This document shows, one piece after another, positions 21,566 to 33,667 of a DNA stretch of 64,000 nucleotides. Every line of letters starts with the position of its first letter. Positions within the stretch are counted from its first letter, which is position 1. The DNA comes from Thermomucor indicae-seudaticae (taxonomy: Eukaryota > Mucoromycota > Mucoromycetes > Mucorales > Lichtheimiaceae). The notes under the pieces were generated by a model. It made no database searches and was not told the origin of the DNA. It saw only the letters and a list, made by a program, of their open reading frames with translations. The stretch is taken from positions 1 to 64,000 of the forward strand of contig JSYX01000105.1 of assembly GCA_000787465.1 (NCBI GenBank), written 5' to 3'. The position numbers and the translations under genes were made by a program.

Positions 21566-22271
21566 GGCAAGGTCCTTATCACAAGTGCGCAGAAAAATAA
21601 ATCAAACCAAGAAAGAGGGAAAAAGGCGAAATAAGATGGAGAGAGCCAAAAAAAGGAGGGTTCCCCATTCACCCAGCAGTGATTACCATACTGGGATGCT
21701 GAACATGACCATCGCACTCTGCTTCCGCGGTCAAGTAGCCAAACGGCCATAGCATTAACGAAAACTCGTTTTCCCTGGTTATTACAGGAGTATCCAAGGA
21801 CAAAGCGTAATCTAAATCCTTTATGTCTGCAAAGGAGAATTACCATCACACGCACCGTGTGAATTTCATCCTAACGAACGAAAATGGGGCCTGACGGGAG
21901 TGCAAAGCATGAGCCACACGAGAAACTTCAAAAAGCCATTTAGTGTTACACAATACGGCAGTACAAAAACGCATGATTACGCTTTACATAACCACGAAAG
22001 AGCTAATAAAGTGTCTCTCTGGCAGACATTAAATGTCAACGGGAGGATTGAATCAATGATTTAAACTTTACGGACTGTTTCCTGCTGCAAACGACTAGTT
22101 CGTGGTTTTGAGCCTCTTTGTTTGCAGCTGCGGTTTGTTGCCAAGCAGGATATCAGCAAACCTTGTCAACTACGGCGCGATTATTAGGCTATCTGGAATT
22201 CAAACCGGAAATAGAAATTCCGCCTCCAATCGTGGCTGTATGGGCAAGCTTGCTGTTGAGGATCGAGAATC
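21566..22271. other. Divergent intergenic region, no gene recognised
   Basis: Promoter space between the PH-domain gene (-) and the AIG1-like GTPase gene (+). Bases about 21590-21660 are purine-rich on +, hence pyrimidine-rich upstream of the minus-strand gene. No convincing further ORF. Confidence 0.6.
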
Positions 22272-23277
22272 ATGACCTATTCAAACGCAGTCTTTACAGA
22301 AGCTAATCAGGAAGCTCATGCCAACGATCCGACCACACACGTGATTAGCGCAATGGGTGCTGTCGGCACCGGTAAATCGAGCCTCCTCAATGCACTATGT
22401 GGGGAGCGCTACTTTGAAGTCGGAGAAGCCGAAGCGTTCGTAAGCCCCTTCTGCGCGTCTCTTCTTCTTTTGTTGCCAAAATCGATTCACCTGTTTATTG
22501 CCAGGCTACCACACAAACAATTCAAAGTGTTGTGAGACCATGGAAATACGCGCCAATCACGAAATATTGCCATATGATTGATACGCCAGGTCTCTGCGAT
22601 TCTTCAGCAAAAGACCGCCAAAATGTCCAGGAGATGGTTCGCTATTTCAAATCATTAGCACATGGTGTCAGCGCCTTTCTGCTTGTGTTCGATATCAAAG
22701 ACATCAGGTAAAATGTCGAGCTGGGTCTTCTTTCCAATTTCAAACCTCGCTCATGCATTTACATGTGTAGACTGGACGCTTATACCCAAGATATGTTGAG
22801 TTTATTTCAACAACTACTTGGCAAGGACTTTTGGGATTTTGTGGTTATTGTCTTTACTCATGTGGACGAAGAAGTCCGCGACGAACTGGATGATGCTATT
22901 GAAGCTGTGCTTGATCCATCAGGTGATCTTCTTTTAATGACCCTTCCTTTCGATATAGTCTTCTAACTGGGGCTCTAGATGGCTTTGCTGCTGAAATCTG
23001 TAGAATTTACAAGTTGTCGCCAAAAACGTTTGTTCCCAGTGTAGTGTTTACCACAACACAGAATGTCCAGATGAGCGCTTACGCACAAAAGCAGCTCCGC
23101 GAGGTTTACAACGCTGTAGTGCGGTGCGAGGCCCGCAACGACTACCGAAGGTTCAACTGCAACTGGCTACGACAGATCCTGGCATGCCCAAGCGAAGAGG
23201 AAAAGACCGCTTTCATCAGACAGAGCATCCTGAGCGCCTGGGAATCCGTGTCATCGAACGTTTGCCGACTACAATAA
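22272..23277 (+). CDS. AIG1/GIMAP-type GTPase
   Basis: Four exons (22272-22439, 22505-22707, 22771-22922, 22979-23277) join to exactly 273 residues. GTPase motifs: G1 GAVGTGKSS (about residue 29), a G2-region Thr in ATTQTIQSVVRPW, G3 DTPGLCDS, and G4-like FTHVDEEVRDE (THVD in place of TKxD), after FDFVVIVFTH-type hydrophobic strand sequence. The spacing and TPGLCDS favour the AIG1/IAN (immune-associated nucleotide-binding) family over septins or Ras. No C-terminal membrane segment is visible, so it would be cytosolic. In plants and animals these proteins act at organelle membranes and in immunity. Their role in fungi is not known to me. The third intron uses a GTGATC donor, the weakest of the set. 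Confidence 0.8.
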
Positions 23278-23509
23278 TACCCTATTTAACCCTCCCTTGT
23301 TCGAAATTAGCTGTATCCTACTATGTACTTATGGAATATTGGAATTGCATATGATATCGGGCGACTGCCTAATTTGTTGGCAATGATACTTCTAAGATGA
23401 ATGTCTCAGTTTCACCTTTGGAAAAAATATGACGAAAGAGAGCAGGGGTTAAAGTGCGTCTTTTCATCCTCTCTTTTGTCACCTTTGTGGCGAGCAAGAC
23501 TACAAACAG

Positions 23510-26481
23510 ATGAAGTTTGCACATTCTCTTGTCCTTAATGCTGTTCCGGATTGGATAGACCAATACGTTGAGTACATAACATAAAACTCTCTATTTGCTA
23601 GCCCAGCAAATCACAGAATTCTCATCTTCACTTGTATAGCTATGATCATCTGAAAAAGCTTGTTTATCGCATCGAGCGTATCAATTTCCAAGAACTCATC
23701 GCTCGAGAACCAAGGCCAGCGCGTATACTCGAGGAAGCTAGCTTTGAAAAGTCAGCTTATTCACTCGCTCGGACAGCTACCGAGGAAGCTCGAGACGAGG
23801 ACGACAAGCGGTTCATTCAAGAATGCGATATCCAACTCAAGAAAGTCTGTGATTTCTTTGCCGCCAAAGAAACCGAAATTCTTGAGGATGCTCGTACACT
23901 ACGGTCTCAGTTTGATACCTTTGGAGTGCCGCTGCACGATGAGACGCGCCAAGATTTCCGATGTGACGCTTCAGAGCATACTCCTGAGAAATCCGATGCA
24001 ATCCTCGCTGGACAGCAGTATGACGAACAAGGAGTACTTGCAGAAGCCCATGACAGTGACCCAGCCAGTGAAGGCTTGCCAGTATTGCGGAGAAGCCGTT
24101 CGGTGTCTGGTCAGGGCGAAGCAGAACACAAACAGCTGCAGCAGCACTTTACACCACCAACAGTTCGTTCGCGGATCATGCCTCTGACGGAACCACCCAG
24201 TGGCAGCCGAGCCAATGTCATCTCTAATGAATTTTTAGCCAGAAGCCCTATCTTGATGCCAGCGGTTTTCTTGTCTATGCAACGTACCTCGTCCTTGTCA
24301 AGCGCAGCATCGCCTGCTGGTCTCGAAGAATTCGATCGACTCCACAATTTTAGAGCTCGCTGCGCGTTTGTCTATATTCTCCTTGCTGAACTCGAGTCGT
24401 ATGTGAGCCTGAACCGGTCCGCGTTTGACAAGATCACAAAGAAATGGGACAAGATCACAGGTTCGCAGCTGCGAAGAACGTACTATGAGGAAGTGGTCCT
24501 GAGCGCATATCCATTTCAACCTGAACGTCTATGCGAACTCGATCAAGCCATGCAACTTATTCAGCGCATGTATGCAGTCATCTATACTTCTGGCGACATG
24601 GCTGCCGCGTTCAACGAACTAAAGACGCAATTGCGGGATCATATTCAGTTTGAACGCAATACGGTCTGGCAGGACATGGTCGGACGCGAGCGGCGTACGC
24701 TGGATGCCCACGCCATGGACGAAAAACCAGGCTTCCGTATCCCGAAGCTCGGGATATTCTGCAGTCGAGCCACCCTGCGCAGCATCATCACCTTTCTTGT
24801 CAGCCTCGCCGTGTTTCTTATATTCTTGTGCATTGATACCCTGGGGCAACCAGAAGCCAGTCGCTGTTTAGCCTTGCTTTTGTTTGCAGCCATGCTCTGG
24901 GCATTTGAGGTATGGCCAAAAGCTTCTGCAGACATGCCAAGACTCAATAAACAAGAATATCGTAGAGTTTACCCTTATTCGCCACAGCATACTTGATTCC
25001 ACTATTAATCGTACCTATGCAAGTATTGACAGACGATAACGGGAATCCAATGGATGCCGTTGCCGCTTCCAAAGCTGTATTTTCCAGTATGTTTAATGGG
25101 ACGATCATGGTCCTTTTGGGCGGCTTTGCGATCGCTGCCGCGCTTAGCAAACACGGCATCACCAAAGCCTTTGCGGCTGTTGTCCTCAGTCGAGCTGGAA
25201 ACAAGCCGCACTGGGTCATTCTAGCCAACATGTACGTAGCTGTCTTTTTGTGCATGTGGATCAGCAACGTCGCCACGCCCGTCCTATGCTTCTCACTTAT
25301 TCAGGCAAGCTGTCTGTTTGCATCTCGTCTTTTTATGATGGCTAAACATATTGTAGCCTATTCTACGCACTTTACCACCTAACTCGACGGTCGGTCCGTG
25401 TCTGATCCTGGGCATCGCCCTGGCTAGCTGTATTGGCGGTTTAGCATCGCCCATCTCGTCGCCTCAAAATATCATTACTATTCAGCTCATGGAACCCAAT
25501 CCAGGTTGGGACATCTGGTTCGCTGCCTCATTACCGCTCGGTATCATCTGTATCCTCACTACCTGGGCGATCCTGCTCGTCTATTTTCGACCCGCTCGCT
25601 CTACGCCACGTATCAATGTCATCAAAAGCCAACCGCATGGCCGTCCAAGCTACTCTCAGATTTGGGTCACCCTCGTCTGTCTTGCGACCATTGCGCTCTG
25701 GTGCTCGGAAACCGCCTTGGAAAGCTTCTGGGGTGGCGACGGGACTATCGCCATTATTCCTTTTGTCCTTCTTTTTGGCACCAATATGCTCAACAAGCTT
25801 GATCTCAATAACTTCTTGTGGAGTGTGCTTACTTTGGGTAAGAAAAGATATATTCAGGAAACAAACGGGAGGGGAATTTCTCTAATCCGACAAGTTTTAT
25901 ATAGCGCAAGGAGGCATGGCGTTAGGATACGCCGTTGAAAAGTCGGGTCTACTAGACATTATCGGTCGCCGTATTGCGGATGGTGTCCAAGACTTGCCAG
26001 TGATCGCCATCTCGTTCATTTTTGGAGTATTGGTCCTCGTCTTTGCTACTTTTGTGAGCCATACAGTAGCGGCCTTGATCATCTTGCCTATCGTCAAGCA
26101 AGTTGGACAGCAATTGTCGCCGCCGCATCCAAACCTTCTGGTCATGGTAAGAGAAAGGAACTTGAGCGTCTATGCTTTTTTCTTTTAGCTGTTTTGATCT
26201 CATTTACCCGTATTACTAGGTAACAGGTCTCACTTCATCTGTTGCCATGGGGTTACCAGTATCAGGGTACGTCTGCGGCATCGAGATACTAACTATGTAG
26301 ATCAATATTGACTATGCTGCACAGATTCCCAAACATGAATGCCATCATGCAAGAGGATCCTACTGGCAGGGCCTATTTGCACATGAAGGATTTTGTTTTC
26401 TGTGGTATTCCATCATCTATTGTTGCGGGAATCATTGTTATCCTGTTGGGACTCAGTATTCTCAGCAGGGTTGGCTTTTAG
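23510..26481 (+). CDS. SPX-domain low-affinity phosphate transporter (SLC13/Pho87-Pho90-Pho91 type)
   Basis: Seven exons (23510-23571, 23640-24909, 24966-25304, 25357-25837, 25905-26146, 26220-26266, 26325-26481) give 865 residues in frame. The N-terminal SPX domain starts MKFAHSLVLNAVPDWIDQYV, then DYDHLKKLVYRIERINF. Its last helices are around residues 240-350. SPX senses inositol pyrophosphates. The membrane part from about residue 400 is an anion:Na+ symporter fold with VATPVLCFSLIQ and SPISSPQNIITIQLMEPNPG, and ends VAMGLPVSGFPNMNAIM. Intron 3 (25305-25356) is a GC-AG intron, CAG|GCAAGC, which the conserved reading SLIQ|PILRTLPPNS supports. It converges on ARPC3. Plasma-membrane versus vacuolar location cannot be decided. 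Confidence 0.93.
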
Positions 26482-26576
26482 ATCATCCCTTATGCATACA
26501 ACAACTACGTTTCTAGCCCAATAAAAACTAATTGTTTTTATGCCTCCATCCACTTGATATACATGTACGCGCGTTT

Positions 26577-27299
26577 TTAGAGGCTTAAGTTCATGAATTT
26601 TCGCTTTGAGAAGCATATCCACCACTTGCTTGGTTTACCATCTACATATACCGTCTCGACCAACCGACTGGCCAGTTCCTGACGCAATTGCTGTATATAT
26701 TGTCGCATTTGATCTTGCAAAAGGCGGTTTTAGAGCTTTTTGCAAGTGCACACAGAGAGAGAGAGAGATATATCGGGTGAGGAGCTTACCAGCTTGGTAT
26801 CGGTCCGCAGGAGGTGCGTACATGGCGTTCAGTGGAAAGTTTGGATCACCTGGGATAGCAAACTGGCTGACAGCCAAGGTACTCAATTGCTTTTGTGCGT
26901 CACTCTGAGGCATATTCTTGTTGATTTTGCCGAGACATTCGGAAATGAAAAGGATGAGGTAAATCAAGACACGGTCAGCATTGCCCTTGATTTCAAAGTT
27001 GCGGAATAGACAGTTGGCACGGAACAGTGTGATGGCTTCGTCAATGATATCTTCGGCATTTGGATCAGCCGCTATACTTGACAAGTGAGTTATTACAGAA
27101 TATCTACATAGAAGAGCGCTTCCTTCTTTCTTTACCAATCGGAGCATTGCCTCGAAATCGTGTCTTGATAGGGAGCATAAACATGTTACCGACCGACTGA
27201 TAGTCGCCTTGGTTGAACTGTGAATGGTACGCCTGCCGCGCGGATGAACATCATCGCCAGCTTGCTTCCATCGTCTTTTACTTTTTCGCTTACCGGCAT
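26577..27299 (-). CDS. ARPC3: Arp2/3 complex subunit 3 (p21-Arc)
   Basis: Subunit of the actin-branching Arp2/3 complex. Exon 1 is only 6 nt (27299-27294, Met-Pro), followed by a 61-nt intron (27293-27233). Exon 2 starts at 27232 with [20 protein letters not shown] and continues [12 protein letters not shown]. Later exons give [55 protein letters not shown], then the last exon [18 protein letters not shown] and [19 protein letters not shown], ending at TAA 26577-26579. Total is about 175-180 residues, the normal size. The split of the initiating MP-AYHS is supported by the universal start of this family. Confidence 0.93.
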
Positions 27300-27511
27300 A
27301 GTTCACTCTCGTATTCTATATTGACCATAAGTACCAGTTACACATATACGTCAGTGATGCTCAACATTTTCCAGGACATTGAGGGGTGCCTCACCTGGCG
27401 CTGACGTTTAAGTAGCCAAGAGCAACCCTTCCGAGTTTCTGCAATCAAGTTGCCGCCGACCACGGAATTCAAGGTCCGAACCTCGTGCTTTCTTTTCTCG
27501 TTTTCAAAAAG

Positions 27512-28672
27512 ATGCATTTACTCGATTTCAACAATGAGCTATTAACGGCGATCGCAGGTTATTTATCAGTAGACGATCTGCGTACATTTCGGACGGTCTG
27601 CAGGACATTCTACATGATCGCGCATAGCGATGCTGTCTGGAAAGAAATGCTTCGCAACACTTTTGGCGTCACGTACAAGCTGCCGGACGAAACCTGGAAG
27701 GAAATGTACAAGAGGAAACTGGAAGACCCAAAACATAATCGGATCTGTCCTCATGTTGGCTGGGTGACCGGTAAAACGCTGGAACCCTACATTGCGCCCT
27801 ACGAAAACGTCATGCATCGGGCGCCCCAGCAACACAACTGTGCAACCTGCGCACAGAATCACTATGAAGACGGTCTGTGTCTTTATATCTACAAAGGCAA
27901 TACTCGGATACGTAAGTGATTTCATCTTTTTGGATCGGGAAAGTGGGTTCTTAACGTAAAGGGGTTAGGTTGCCGAGATTGCGCTTATCGGTTCCATCAA
28001 ATGGGACACAACAGACATGGAATTTTGCTACGTATCCCTGTCCTGCAAATGTATTGCTTCACGTGTTCAAGACTGGTAAGCGCTAAAGAAATGTGAATGG
28101 TACAATTAGATGTAGAAAAAGAAACCGTCTTTTTCATTGCAGCTAGGCGAGACACGAGGTGACCCAAGTGAAGCACATTATGTTGATCTGCTTTTGGAGG
28201 TATTGACACGTCGCAGTGAAGTGGGTCGGCAGGCATTACTTCGTAAACGGCAATGCATGATAGAACGTCAAATGTACGTCGAGGAAGCTGATCGGCTGTC
28301 GGTGTTGCAAAGTGGACGATATTACTTGGTGGACCGGTCATGGATTTGTTCATGGTTTTTGAGACTGTGTGATGGCAAGATTGCGGATAGCCCGATAGCC
28401 AATGATCAGCTCTCTGCAGGGGATGGACGGCTGAATCCAGAAGCACGGCCTCGCGGTGCTTTCTCTGGTGGCTTCAGTATCGTGACGCCTAACTTGTGGA
28501 AATATCTCGTCGAAACCTATGGACTAGTGGGAAAAGAATACAGCTCAGGTAAACTCATCAAGTTGAAGTTAGATTGCAGTCGTGCAATAGCTCACACTTT
28601 TGACTAGATGACATTCAAGGACCCGAATACGCTGATTTGCGTAAATCCATCGAAAATTGGAAATTGACTTAA
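27512..28672 (+). CDS. F-box protein with UBP-type zinc-finger-like and DUSP-like domains
   Basis: Four exons (27512-27911, 27969-28075, 28143-28548, 28608-28672) join to 325 residues. Residues 1-45 are an F-box (LLDFNNELLTAIAGYLSVDD then LRTFRTVCRTFYMIAH, VWKEML), expected to bind Skp1 in an SCF ubiquitin ligase. Residues about 80-170 hold CPHVGW, NCATC, CRDCAYRFHQMGHNRHG and MYCFTCSRLLGE. This Cys/His pattern resembles the UBP zinc finger that binds ubiquitin C-termini. Residues about 225-320 read RYYLVDRSWICSWFLRL, ...NDQL..., RPRGAFSGGFSIVTPNLWKY, LVETYGLVG, matching a DUSP domain of ubiquitin-specific proteases. No protease catalytic domain is present. Substrate-adaptor function is inferred; the zinc finger is the least certain part. 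Confidence 0.78.
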
Positions 28673-28787
28673 TTGTACATAGGTATACCCGCCCCATATG
28701 TATTCTTCTTGTTCACTCATCAAAATAATGTGTCAAAAAATAAAGAATAGAGTATGTATGTACAAAACGTCACTTCTTGTTTCGCTT

Positions 28788-31101
28788 CTACGATGTGAAT
28801 AGATAAAGATGTACAGTGTCTGTGGTGGTTTGCAGCGTTATTGATACATCCTCGTCACCAAGCAATGTAATTAGATCACCATCTTCATCGCGACACTTTA
28901 TGAGCTTGATCTCCAGCCAACCAATCTTTCGCAATATCAAAGCTTTTAGGTCAGCGTATTGGACATCGCGAGGTGCGTGGATAGCGTAGATGCTGCCTTG
29001 ATGGTGCAATTTGATCTTTACCGTGCTCGGACATGCAATGTTTGGACTGCTCTTGGATCTGCCTCTATTGATAGGTGTTGGTGATAGCGGCTGTTCATCG
29101 AATGTGCTACCACATAAAGGTGGACTTGAAAATGCAGTGCGTGTCGATTCTTGGTCCCATAGATCGTTCGCCAGTTGATCATAGTACCCGGTATAGCTCA
29201 TTGGAAGCTTGTTCCTGGAGGCGTAAGACACAAAGGTAGGTGATAAGTTGCTATCTTTATTGTCTTCCGGGTCACCGCTCCGAATGACGAGACGTGAGAG
29301 ACGCCGCTTTTTGTTGTCTGCTTTTTGCATCAGCTTGTTGAGTGTGGACTTCCATTGGGTGAGTTGCTCTTCGTGTCGATACTCGATGGTAAAGGATTCA
29401 AGGTCAAAAGTCTGCGGTGGAATGTCTTTGCTTGTTGAGAAAAAGATGCGGAGAGAAATCTGTTGACCTGATGTATGTATGTAATTGGCAATGAGCAAGT
29501 CGATCAAGAAGACTTGGTTGGAGCAATTAGTTTATTTACCAGGCTCACTTGTGTTATCGACTTGGGCAATATTGGCAATGTTAATGAGGCCAAGCACATT
29601 GAGGGGACAACACTCTGTATCCTTTTTCCGCTTCCCAGTGCCGTTTCCGTTTGCAACTTTCTTGGGAGGTTGGTCTTTGCCGACGACAATCATTTTCTCA
29701 AACAGGTAGACGCACAAGTCCTTGACAACGTCATTCTTGTGGTGCACGGTCGCGCGTTCATGGAGCAAGAGCTGACCGCACTGTTGTTCAATGTTGGTGA
29801 TGCCTTTCCAATCCGTTACACGGTGTTTGAGTTCCTCTACCAACTGACGGTTCTCGTGAACTCGTCGTGTCTCATTGACCTTGGTCGCCACTCTCTGGAG
29901 TGCCTCGAGCGCTGCATTCAGTTCGCGATAGGCTGCTGTATCAGGTTCCGTGGACTTGAGCAATTGTTGGAGCAGTAAAGGGTATTTGCAAACACGTTGC
30001 ACTGGTTTGATCAGCAAACTCGGGAGTTCATAGACCGGCAGAGATGCTGCCTTTTGAAGTTCGGGTGTCCACCGGGTGACAAGGTCCATGGCGTGTGGTA
30101 AGTTGGCGCAGTATGGCTCATAGACGGCAAATCCGCGCTCGAGTTGCACCAATACTTGACCGAGACGTTCACCACTATTGTTATCCTTATGGCAGGCTTC
30201 CTCGGTCTGCATCAAGAACCTTAACTGGAAATCAACCAGTGCGTCTAGATTGCAAAAGATGTGATGGAGCGTGTCTCGAGAAATAGCAATAGCAGCTTCC
30301 GATCGTAACAGTTGTGCATAGTTCTAGAACTTTTGGTTGGAACTTCTAGTCCTCTTTAGGAGGATCTTCTTTTGCGTTACCTGCATTGTTTCGAGATCAT
30401 AAACATATTTCCGCTCTGTTTCCAAAAGCTCTAATATGACCTTGTCTCGTATGGACCTTGTCGCTGATGGAGAATCAAAGGTCGGTTGATGGTTGTAATA
30501 GGGCAGTACACCGCGATCACGAAGCAGACATAGTAATAAGTGGACGGTGTGGACGACCTGTATATAGATTGAAGCGGGAAAAAAGGTTCGTTAGAAACCT
30601 TATTTTCTTCTTTGCCGAGAATTATTCAGAGAATATTACGTTGGCGAATCCATTGGCATCTTCTTGATACAGTTCAGAAACAGTAAATAGGTCGTCGTCA
30701 GATAATCGAAGGTAGTCCTTGCAAGACGTCAAGAACCGGTACACTGCCTTTTTCGCATGTCGTTCGTTTAAATCAATGGCTGCTTCGGGTCTGACTAGAT
30801 TAAAGAGGTAGCAAAGCGCATGGCCCCGTCGACATATTTGCCAAAAGTGATAAAATTGGATAGGCATGTTGCTTTGGCGAACTTTATCATCGTGATCGTT
30901 TTCCCGTGTTGATGATATATAGACCTGGAACCCGGGTATGGCATTCAAGCCATTCAGCACTGTTCGACAAGTCGCATACAGATTGGATTTGCGCTTTGAG
31001 GTGATACTCCTTGGCGGTATTGGACTTGTCGGCGTTAATGAGCCCACTGTATGAGTCGGGGTCGGCGGTAGCAGTGACGGATCAATACGAAGCGCTTGCA
31101 T
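28788..31101 (-). CDS. CDC24: Rho guanine-nucleotide exchange factor Cdc24 (CH-DH-PH-PB1)
   Basis: Activator of Cdc42 in polarity. From the ATG at 31101, a leader with Pro/Thr/Ser is followed by a Cdc24-type calponin-homology segment (YATCRTVLNGLNAIPGF, ALCYLFNLVRPEA, DDLFTVSELYQED). Next comes the DH domain (PVYELPSLLIKPVQRVCKYP then LLLQQLLKST), a PH domain (LLLHERATVHHKND, CVYLFEKMIVVGKD) and a C-terminal PB1 domain ending in RDEDGDLITLLGDEDVSI, the acidic OPCA motif that binds a Bem1-like scaffold. Stop TAG at 28788-28790. The domain order equals yeast Cdc24. Several introns. A strongly pyrimidine-rich tract lies upstream of the ATG. Confidence 0.93.
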
Positions 31102-31556
31102 AACCGTCTATACAAGAGTAAGGAAAGAAAAAAGAAAGAAAAGAGAGCGAGTAGAGAGGGGAAAGGGGAAGGGGAAGAAAGAAAGAAAGGGAGAAAGGGG
31201 GCTGTCCTAAAGAAAGGGCCCTCCAGCTCTAGCCGAACAATAACTCTCTTGACACTGCCCCCCTTTCTTTGAACGGAGCTTGTTTTCTGTTCATTCACAT
31301 TTGGGGAATATCAGATCATATTATCGATCTATTGTTCCAACACCATTGTGCCCTGAGAATTTCTCTTTTTTTGCAGTGTAATATAGACAAGCAAACGTTA
31401 CGTTTACCAGAATTAAAAGTAAAGGAAAAAGCAAAACAAGAAGAGCTCTAGGTAGGAGAATTATAGACAAAGTGGAGTAATGCAAATGCAAAGGAGAGAG
31501 AGCAAGGGATGGCGGAAAAGAGAGGAAGAATGCGTGTAAAAGGGTTAGGCAACTGC
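31102..31556. other. Intergenic region with pyrimidine-rich tract upstream of CDC24
   Basis: Bases about 31110-31200 are almost pure purine on +, i.e. pyrimidine on the CDC24 sense strand, immediately upstream of its ATG. No gene is seen in the rest. Confidence 0.7.
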
Positions 31557-33485
31557 TTAGCCAAAATGGAAGCTAAAACCACCGCCTGGCGCACGTCTTG
31601 CACCTCCAGGAAATCCTCCGCCGAAACCGTGAGCGCCGCCTGGGAACCCTCCACTGCTGGCAAATCCAGCACCGCCAGGGAACCCACCAGCGCCTCCAAA
31701 CATTTGCATAAAGATATCATTGATATCTACGTTCGCGGCTTCAAATCCGCCTGCTCCTCCCATGCCCATGCCACCATCCATATCAACACCTGAATCATAG
31801 CGTGCCTTCTTTTGCGGATCGCTCAATACAGCGTACGCTTCTCCCAGCTCCTTGAACTTGGCTTCCGCCTTGGCATCACCAGCATTCTTATCAGGGTGAT
31901 ATTGCAGTGCCAGCTTGCGATACGCCTTTTTGATTTCTGAATCAGTGGCATTCTTTGAAAGACCGAGAATCTTGTAATAATCTTTGCGCTGTGATTTCTT
32001 CAATTCAAGCTCGGCCTTTTGTAACAAGTTTCGATATTCACGGTTGCTCGGGTCAGACTCTGTCAGGCGTCGATAATCTCTCACTGCCTCTTCGTACTGC
32101 TCCAGCTCCATATAGCAAGCAGCTCTTCGGCTGTACACTTTGGTAAACTCGGGATCTAGCTCAAGCGCTTTGTTGCAGTCTGTCAATGCTTCTTCAAATT
32201 TTTTCAGCTGATAAATAATACACATATGCCTTTAGAAATCGTCCAAAACGAGCGTGGCTGGCACAAAAGCGTCTGTCTATACATACCTTTTGCAGCACAG
32301 CTGCACGGTTCGAGTATAGCTTGGAATTCATGGCTGCATTCTCTGGATCAATGTCCAAAGCCGAAGTATATTCGTCATATGCTTCTTGCAATCGGTTTGA
32401 TTTGAATGCCGCATTGCCTGCCTCTTTCTTTGCCTCGATTGCCCGCGCCATTTTGACCAGGTTACGGGCTTTGGCGAAATCAGGGTCGCATCGGAGAGCC
32501 TCCATACAATGTGCAATCGCCTTTGCATTCTCGCCTTGACCGTAAAACACGCGTGCTCTCAGATAGAGCACATCTGGATTCTGCGTATCCAGCCTCACTA
32601 GATAGCTGTATCATCATCCCAACGGTCAGGTTCCCGCTTCTTCCTCTGATCTGTTGAAATCAACTCACTTTACAAGTCGGCTTGCTTCGCTCCATTTTCG
32701 CTGACCCAAGGCGCATTCTGCACGCCAAATGTCCCATTTAACAGGAACATGGTTGCCATCAATCAAGGAAATTGCTCGATCCAAGCTGTTGCCGGCTAAA
32801 CCCCATTGCTTGTTTGCCATATATGTCTGTACTTGCTCAATATAGTTCTTCACATTCAGATAATTCTGATATTCTCGACTGGCTTGCGTCGTACTGGAGT
32901 CGATATGCAACGCGTTCTCGTATTGTCGGCCGGCCTCTTCCAGGTTACCCAAATTCAATTGGCATTTACCAGCTCGCAGGAATGCCTTGACGTTTGAAGG
33001 ATCAAGCTGTGTAGCAGTACGGCAGTCATCCGCAGCTTCCTTGTAATTAGCAAGCATCATTAAAGCAGCCGCACGATTGGCATAATAAGTAGCTGTGTTT
33101 GGCGATGCCTCTATTCATCCGGCAATTCAGCTCAAACGTTGCAGAAACGTAAACCGGTATAAACAAATAACTTTACCGATCGCTTCAGAATATAGCTTGA
33201 CGGCTTCATCGTAGCGCTTGTTCTTATACTCTTCATTGGCCTTGTTTTTGATTTCTTCGGCTGTACTGCTTTTTCCATGCGTACAATGATCGTAAATGAG
33301 CACAAACTTTCTCCCTTTGATCCGATACACAAAAAAGAAGACAAAGAGAAGGAGGAAAACGCCCGAAGAGGTTGTCCGGTCAACAAATAAACCTGTTGCA
33401 ACCCGGGATCGAAAGGAGAAGGATGAATGGTGGAAAAGGACGCTTACAGTTGGTTAGAATCAATATCCATAGCTGAAGCCGTCAT
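31557..33485 (-). CDS. TPR and J-domain co-chaperone (DNAJC7/TPR2-like)
   Basis: Hsp70/Hsp90 co-chaperone. The first exon encodes [12 protein letters not shown]. After the first intron [20 protein letters not shown] starts a series of TPR repeats ([71 protein letters not shown]). The J domain is [20 protein letters not shown] then [13 protein letters not shown], with the HPD motif that stimulates Hsp70 ATPase. The C-terminus is Gly/Phe-rich and ends FHFG at TAA 31557. Around 500 residues in several exons, equal to DNAJC7 in layout. The G/F region lies after J, as in animal homologues. It probably acts in the cytosol. Confidence 0.92.
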
Positions 33486-33667
33486 GTTGGATGTCTAGTT
33501 TTATAATCTGAAAGCGATCGGCAATGATGAGGCGGAGAGATCGACCCTGTACAGCAAAAGAGGAAAGTTTGAAAAAATGATGGCGGGGTTATCTGAAAGG
33601 AAGAAAAAAAAAATGTGCCCGATCGAATTTGCGAGAAAGCTTGCTGTCTTTGAATCTCGCCGGTTGC

